From Xanthomonas sp. Leaf131 (GTDB taxonomy: Bacteria; Pseudomonadota; Gammaproteobacteria; Xanthomonadales; Xanthomonadaceae), in contig NZ_LMOG01000001.1 of the NCBI RefSeq assembly GCF_001423495.1, positions 308,630-372,629 of the forward strand: DNA of 64,000 bases, in the 5' to 3' direction. The first letter of the stretch is position 1. Each line of letters opens with the position of its first letter. The notes under the pieces are model-generated. The model made no database searches and was not told the origin of the DNA. It saw only the letters and a list, made by a program, of their open reading frames with translations. A program made the translations under genes and the position numbers. Positions 59,370 through 64,000 of the stretch are shown here, in pieces.

Positions 59370-60104
59370 TTACCTCGCTTCACGAGCCGGGCGCGAAGGA
59401 CGGTCACCACGGTCGCCGCGATCGTTACGATCGTTGCGCGGGCTGTCGTCCTGCTTCTCCTGGCCAACCTGGGAGAAGTCAAAGACCTCACCCTTATAGA
59501 TCCAGACCTTGATACCGATGATGCCGTACGTCGTAGACGCCTCGGCAAAACCGTAATCGATGTCGGCACGTAGCGTGTGCAGCGGCACGCGGCCTTCGCG
59601 GTACCACTCCGAACGGGCGATTTCTGCACCGTTGAGGCGGCCAGCCACGTTGACCTTGATGCCCAGGGCACCCAGGCGCATCGCATTACCGACCGAGCGC
59701 TTCATTGCACGGCGGAACATGATGCGACGCTCAAGCTGCTGCGCGATCGACTCGGCGACCAGCTGCGCATCCAGCTCCGGCTTGCGTACTTCGGTGACGT
59801 TGATGTGGGCAGGAACACCCATCATCGCGCTCACTTCCTTACGCAGCTTTTCGATGTCCTCACCACGCTTGCCGATCACCACGCCCGGACGGGCAGTGTG
59901 GATCGTCACGCGGGCGGTTTTGGCAGGGCGCTCGATCAAGATCTTGCTGATACCTGCCTGCGCGAGCTTCTTGCGCAGCATTTCACGCACTTTCAGGTCG
60001 GCTGCCAGATAACCAGCGAAGTCGGCCTTGCTTGCGTACCACTTGGAATTCCAGTCCTTGGCGATGCCAAGACGGATTCCAGTCGGATGAACTTTATGAC
60101 CCAT
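59370..60104 (-). CDS. rpsC: 30S ribosomal protein S3
   Basis: A 244-aa mRNA-entry protein. The KH domain motif [18 protein letters not shown] is at about residues 72-89. The C-terminal tail is extended and rich in Arg/Asp/Asn ([18 protein letters not shown]), longer than in E. coli. Confidence 0.97.
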   Translation of the reverse strand: MGHKVHPTGIRLGIAKDWNSKWYASKADFAGYLAADLKVREMLRKKLAQAGISKILIERPAKTARVTIHTARPGVVIGKRGEDIEKLRKEVSAMMGVPAHINVTEVRKPELDAQLVAESIAQQLERRIMFRRAMKRSVGNAMRLGALGIKVNVAGRLNGAEIARSEWYREGRVPLHTLRADIDYGFAEASTTYGIIGIKVWIYKGEVFDFSQVGQEKQDDSPRNDRNDRGDRGDRPSRPAREAR

Positions 60105-60121
60105 GGTCTTTTCCTTTCCGC

Positions 60122-60457
60122 TTACTTGGCGGCGCCAACAATCACAGTGATGTGACTGGTGCGCTTGAGGATGCGGGTACCGCGGCCTTTCGCCCGCGCC
60201 ATGAAACGCTTCAGGGAGGGACCTTCATCAACCATGATGGTCTTGACCTTCAGCTCGTCGACATCCGCGCCCTGATTGTTCTCGGCATTGGCAATAGCCG
60301 ACTCCACCACCTTTTTGATCAGGTGTGCAGCCTTCTTGTCCGAGAACTTCAGCAGATTGACCGCACGTTCGGCGGACAGTCCACGCACCTGATCAGCGAC
60401 CAGGCGGGCCTTCTGCGGGGAGATGCGCGCGGTGCGCAGGATTGCTTTCGCTTCCAT
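60122..60457 (-). CDS. rplV: 50S ribosomal protein L22
   Basis: A 111-aa tunnel-lining protein with a beta-hairpin ([20 protein letters not shown]). The start at 60457 (MEAKAIL) is preferred because AAGGAG stands 8 nt before it; the ATG two codons upstream would leave only 2 nt. Confidence 0.96.
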   Translation of the reverse strand: MEAKAILRTARISPQKARLVADQVRGLSAERAVNLLKFSDKKAAHLIKKVVESAIANAENNQGADVDELKVKTIMVDEGPSLKRFMARAKGRGTRILKRTSHITVIVGAAK

Positions 60458-60469
60458 CGTCATCTCTCC

Positions 60470-60739
60470 TTACCTGCTCGACTTCTTGTCGCCACCGTGA
60501 CCCTTGAAGGTCCGGGTGACGGCAAATTCGCCGAGCTTGTGGCCGACCATATTCTCGTTGACGAGCACCGGAATGTGGTTCTTGCCGTTATGCACGGCGA
60601 TGGTGATGCCTACCATTTCGGGCAGGATCATCGAACGGCGCGACCAGGTCTTGATCGGCTTCTTGCTACCCGCAGCGGACTCCACCTTCTTTGCAAGGTG
60701 GTGATCGACGAACGGGCCCTTCTTAAGTGAACGTGCCAT
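60470..60739 (-). CDS. rpsS: 30S ribosomal protein S19
   Basis: An 89-aa head protein. [19 protein letters not shown] and [23 protein letters not shown] are typical. Confidence 0.97.
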   Translation of the reverse strand: MARSLKKGPFVDHHLAKKVESAAGSKKPIKTWSRRSMILPEMVGITIAVHNGKNHIPVLVNENMVGHKLGEFAVTRTFKGHGGDKKSSR

Positions 60740-60745
60740 GGTCGA

Positions 60746-61573
60746 TTAGCCCCTACGATCGCGGACGATGAATTGCTGGGTGCGCTTGTTCTTGCGCGTC
60801 TTGTAACCCTTGGTCGGAACACCCCACGGGGTGACCGGATGCGGATTACCCTGACCAGCCTTCGCTTCACCACCACCGTGCGGGTGATCGACCGGGTTCA
60901 TGGCCGCACCGCGAACGGTCGGACGAACACCGCGCCAGCGCTTGGCGCCAGCCTTACCCAGCTTCTCGAGGTTGTGCTCGTCGTTGCCGACTTCACCGAT
61001 GGTGGCGCGGCACTCGACCGGCACCTTGCGCATTTCGCCCGAGCGCAGACGCAGCGTGGCATAGATGCCTTCGCGAGCGACCAGCTGGACGGCTGCACCG
61101 GCTGCACGTGCGATCTGAGCGCCCTTACCCGGCTTCAGCTCGATACCGTGCACCGTCGTACCGACCGGGATGTTGCGCAGCGGCAGCGTGTTACCGGTCT
61201 TGATCGGTGCGTTGGCACCGGCAATGACCTGATCGCCAGCCTTCAAGCCCTTGGGAGCGATGATGTAGCGACGCTCGCCGTCGACATAGCACAGCAGGGC
61301 GATATGAGCGGTACGGTTCGGATCGTATTCGATCCGCTCCACACGCGCCGGAATGCCTTCCTTGTTGCGCTTGAAGTCGATGATGCGGTAGTGCTGCTTG
61401 TGACCACCACCGACGTGACGCACGGTGATGCGGCCATGGTGGTTACGACCACCGGACTTGCTCTGCGAATCGAGCAGCGCCGCGTGCGGTGCGCCCTTGT
61501 GCAGATCGGGAGTAACCACACGCACGGCGGAACGACGGCCGGGAGAGGTGGGTTTGAACTTCATCAATGGCAT
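60746..61573 (-). CDS. rplB: 50S ribosomal protein L2
   Basis: A 275-aa peptidyl-transferase-centre protein. The conserved His region [20 protein letters not shown] is near the C-terminus. The start [20 protein letters not shown] aligns with other L2 proteins. Confidence 0.98.
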
Positions 61574-61583
61574 GGGATGGACC

Positions 61584-61883
61584 TCAGGCCTTAGCCGTTA
61601 CGTCGATGGATTGACCATCAACCAGGCGGACGTACGCCTTGCGCCAATTGCCGCGGCTACCAGCACGGTTACGGAAGGACTTACTCTTGCCCTTGACGTT
61701 GACCACGTTGACAGCTTTGACCTTGACGTCGAACAGCTGCTCAACCGCGGCCTTTACATCGGCCTTGGTGGCTTCGTTCGAAACTTCGAAGACATACTGG
61801 TTGGAGATTTCCTGCAGGCGCGCGGTCTTTTCGGAGACTCGCGGAGCACGCAGCACGCTGAAGATTTTTTCGTTGCTGCTCAT
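61584..61883 (-). CDS. rplW: 50S ribosomal protein L23
   Basis: A 99-aa protein at the tunnel exit that docks SRP and trigger factor. It opens [20 protein letters not shown] and ends [15 protein letters not shown]. The ATG at 61883 overlaps the rplD stop by 4 nt (ATGA). Confidence 0.96.
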
Positions 61884-62485
61884 GCCAGCCACTCCTCGAT
61901 CTTCTTGACCGCATCGGCGGTGATCACGACCGTATCGGCCCCGACCAGAGCGACCGGATCCAGACCCTGCACATCACGCACCTGCACATACGGCAGATTG
62001 CGAGCGGACAGGTACAGGTGCTCGGAAGCTTCTTCGGTAACGATCAGCGGGCGCTTGCCCACATCCAGTCCCTTCAGCTTCTCGATCAGACCCTGGGTCT
62101 TGGTTGCTTCGACGTCGAACGCTTCGACGATCATCAGGCGACCCTGGCGATTAAGCTCAGAGAAGATCGCGCAGATGGCCGCACGGTACATCTTGCGGTT
62201 GACTTTCTGTTCGAAGCTGCGCGGCTTGGCCGCGAAGGTCACACCGCCACCGACGAAGATCGGAGCCGTCAACGCGCCATGACGCGCACCGCCGCCCTTC
62301 TGCTTCTTCGACTTCTTGGTCGTGCCCGCAACTTCCGAACGAGTCTTCTGAGCCTTGGTACCGGCGCGACCGGCATTGCGATAAGCGACGACGACCTGGT
62401 GAACCAGATCTTCGCTGAATTCGCGACCGAACACGGCATCGGAGACCGAGACCTTGTTGTTACTACCCGTGATAACGAGTTCCAT
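61880..62485 (-). CDS. rplD: 50S ribosomal protein L4
   Basis: A 201-aa protein whose long loop ([24 protein letters not shown]) lines the tunnel; macrolide-resistance mutations fall there in other species. L4 represses the S10 operon in E. coli. Start at 62485 chosen by the same Shine-Dalgarno spacing as rplV. Confidence 0.96.
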
Positions 62486-62497
62486 CGTCATCTCTCC

Positions 62498-63148
62498 TTA
62501 TGCCTTGCTCGCCGGACGGACGATCACGTCGCCACCAGCTGCGCCAGGCACGGCGCCGCGGATAGCAATCAGACCACGCTCGACGTCGACCTTGACCACT
62601 TCCAGGTTCTGCGTGCTTTGCTGCACGGCGCCCATGTGGCCCGACATCTTCTTACCCGGGAAAACACGACCCGGGGTCTGGCGCTGACCCAACGAACCCG
62701 GCGCGCGATGCGACAGCGAGTTACCGTGAGTTGCATCGCCCATACGGAAGTTGTAGCGCTTGATGGTGCCCTGGAAACCCTTACCCTTGGTGACGCCCTG
62801 GACGTCGACCTTCTGGCCGACCTCGAAGATGTCCGCCTTGATTTCGCCGCCGACGGCGAAATCGCCGAGCTGCGCATCTTCAACGCGGAATTCCCACAGG
62901 CCGCGACCCGCTTCCACCTTCGCCTTGGCGAAGTGGCCAGCAGCCGGCTTGTTGACCAGCGCGGCACGACGGGCACCAACGGTAATCTGCACTGCGCTAT
63001 AGCCGTCAGCCTCGACGGTCTTGATCTGCGCGATGCGGTTTGGAGTTGCTTCGATCAGCGTGACCGGTACCGAGCGGCCGTCTTCAGTAAAGACGCGGCT
63101 CATACCAGCCTTGCGGCCTACGAAGCCCAACGAATATTTCTTCGTCAT
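62498..63148 (-). CDS. rplC: 50S ribosomal protein L3
   Basis: A 216-aa assembly protein. The motif [46 protein letters not shown] in shortened form ([18 protein letters not shown]) is conserved, including the Gln methylated in E. coli. Eleven nt follow rpsJ. Confidence 0.97.
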   Translation of the reverse strand: MTKKYSLGFVGRKAGMSRVFTEDGRSVPVTLIEATPNRIAQIKTVEADGYSAVQITVGARRAALVNKPAAGHFAKAKVEAGRGLWEFRVEDAQLGDFAVGGEIKADIFEVGQKVDVQGVTKGKGFQGTIKRYNFRMGDATHGNSLSHRAPGSLGQRQTPGRVFPGKKMSGHMGAVQQSTQNLEVVKVDVERGLIAIRGAVPGAAGGDVIVRPASKA

Positions 63149-63159
63149 GGTCGTAGTCC

Positions 63160-63471
63160 TCAGGTCAGCTTGATCTGGACGTCGACGCCAGCCGCGAGTT
63201 CGAGCTTCATCAGCGCGTCCACGGTCTTGTCGTTCGGGTCGACGATATCGAGCACACGCTTGTGCGTGCGGGTTTCGTATTGGTCACGCGCATCCTTGTC
63301 GGCATGCGGGGATACGAGGATGGTGTAACGTTCGATCTTGGTCGGCAACGGGATCGGGCCACGCACTTGCGCGCCGGTCCGCTTAGCCGTTTCGACGATC
63401 TCGCTGGCCGAACGGTCGATCAATCGATGATCGAACGCCTTCAACCGAATCCGGATCTTTTGTTCCGACAT
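63160..63471 (-). CDS. rpsJ: 30S ribosomal protein S10 (NusE)
   Basis: A 103-aa protein that also acts as NusE in antitermination. [21 protein letters not shown] and [22 protein letters not shown] are typical. First gene of the superoperon. Two promoters precede it (63632-63660 and 63782-63810). Confidence 0.98.
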   Translation of the reverse strand: MSEQKIRIRLKAFDHRLIDRSASEIVETAKRTGAQVRGPIPLPTKIERYTILVSPHADKDARDQYETRTHKRVLDIVDPNDKTVDALMKLELAAGVDVQIKLT

Positions 63472-63631
63472 GACGGAAGCTTCCTTCGTTAAAAGAGCGA
63501 CGGGCAAGGCCTCTGGGATACCTGCCCCGATATTCCTGCGTAGATGAAATCGCCGTGCGTCCTGCCAGCGAGGGCATTTCCTCCGCCCAAAAACTGAGGC
63601 AGGCCGGTAAACCGGTCTGCCCAGACGGAAA

Positions 63632-63660
63632 AGTATAGTGCGCAACGAGAGCACCGTCAA
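63632..63660 (-). promoter_or_regulatory. S10 operon promoter P2
   Basis: On the minus strand TTGACG (63660-63655), a 17-nt spacer and TATACT (63637-63632). Predicted transcription starts about 155 nt before rpsJ. Confidence 0.7.
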
Positions 63661-63781
63661 CAACACGTGAGTTGTTGAGTGCTCCATGCAACGCGACCTT
63701 CCCGGTCTGGCGAACACGAGCGGCTTCCTGCCGTTCTTTTCGCTGTAACTCTGCGCCCTACCCAGGGACACCGAGCCGCGC

Positions 63782-63810
63782 ATTATAGCGAGGTGTTTTT
63801 ACTGACGCAA
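63782..63810 (-). promoter_or_regulatory. S10 operon promoter P1
   Basis: On the minus strand TTGCGT (63810-63805), a 17-nt spacer and a consensus TATAAT (63787-63782). This gives a leader of about 300 nt before rpsJ, long enough for L4-type autoregulatory structure. Confidence 0.75.
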
Positions 63811-63857
63811 GCGCCCCATCCTGCAAATCACCCTGTACGCGAACTTCTTTGCTCAAC

Positions 63858-63887
63858 AAAAAAAGGGCCGGCTTGCGCCGACCCTTT
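63858..63887 (-). terminator. terminator of tuf
   Basis: An 11-bp stem (63862-63872 and 63877-63887, one G-T pair) with loop TTGC is followed on the minus strand by a T-rich run. It lies about 50 nt behind the EF-Tu stop codon and insulates the S10 promoters. Confidence 0.85.
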
Positions 63888-63936
63888 CTTGATGACTGAC
63901 AGATCCGGCGACGAAACGTCACCGGACTGCAGGCAC

Positions 63937-64000
63937 TTACTTGATGATCTTGGCAACCACGCCGGCGCCGACGGTACGGCCGCCTTCACGGATGGCGAAG
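63937..64000 (-). CDS. tuf: elongation factor Tu, 3' end only
   Basis: The last 20 codons and stop. The tail FAIREGGRTVGAGVVAKIIK is the invariant C-terminus of EF-Tu. The remainder lies outside the window. Its position before rpsJ matches the usual rpsL-rpsG-fusA-tuf-S10 order; which of possible tuf copies it is cannot be told. Confidence 0.95.
   Translation of the reverse strand, partial: FAIREGGRTVGAGVVAKIIK

Overview
The window is a high-GC gammaproteobacterial chromosome segment that fits Xanthomonas. Supporting signs are the mannosyltransferase-PAP2 pair, two TonB-dependent receptors, a Tat-exported phosphocholine-specific phospholipase C, a class II (plant-type) DAHP synthase, palindromic intergenic repeats and heptamer microsatellites. 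Species cannot be fixed by eye. There is no phage, insertion sequence, CRISPR array, tRNA or rRNA. This is core chromosome, and the interest lies mainly in regulatory architecture and a few unexplained proteins.

Layout. 0.3-4.8 kb (+): ppx, a family 4 glycosyltransferase, a PAP2 phosphatase and lpxH. 4.8-14 kb (-): a lipoprotein, a secreted metalloprotease, a DUF455 protein, then the conserved folC-dedD-cvpA-purF block, an unknown membrane protein and a histidine phosphatase. 14.2-18.8 kb: a phospholipase C and a TonB-dependent receptor, divergent around a well-formed PHO box. 19.2-27.4 kb: threonine catabolism (tdh, kbl) split by a complete sulfate ABC transporter operon (sbp-cysT-cysW-cysA), then an HNH nuclease. 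27.4-39 kb: an rRNA pseudouridine synthase, an exported unknown, an OmpA-type porin, an alcohol dehydrogenase, fadH, an MFS carrier, an AT-richer gene-free stretch, a SleB-type hydrolase, a GST, mdh and ppiB. 39-49 kb: typA, DUF2127, an amidase, a mechanosensitive channel, aroA-II, a second TonB receptor with a Zur-like palindrome, and dsbB. 49.2-63.5 kb (-): the whole S10-spc-alpha ribosomal superoperon from rpsJ to rplQ with secY and rpoA. The 3' end of tuf is at the right edge.

How it works together. The phospholipase/receptor pair looks like a phosphate-starvation module: an exported lipase releases phosphocholine and a receptor may import a product. Inside the ribosomal cluster, transcription is apparently modulated by hairpins: a canonical terminator between rpoA and rplQ, a terminator-like hairpin between rpsN and rpsH, and a perfect 12-bp stem directly behind rplR. 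Two consensus-like promoters precede rpsJ and one precedes rpsM. Three plus-strand genes (ppx, lpxH, the MFS gene) have a -10 box exactly 6 nt before the ATG and no Shine-Dalgarno, the signature of leaderless mRNA.
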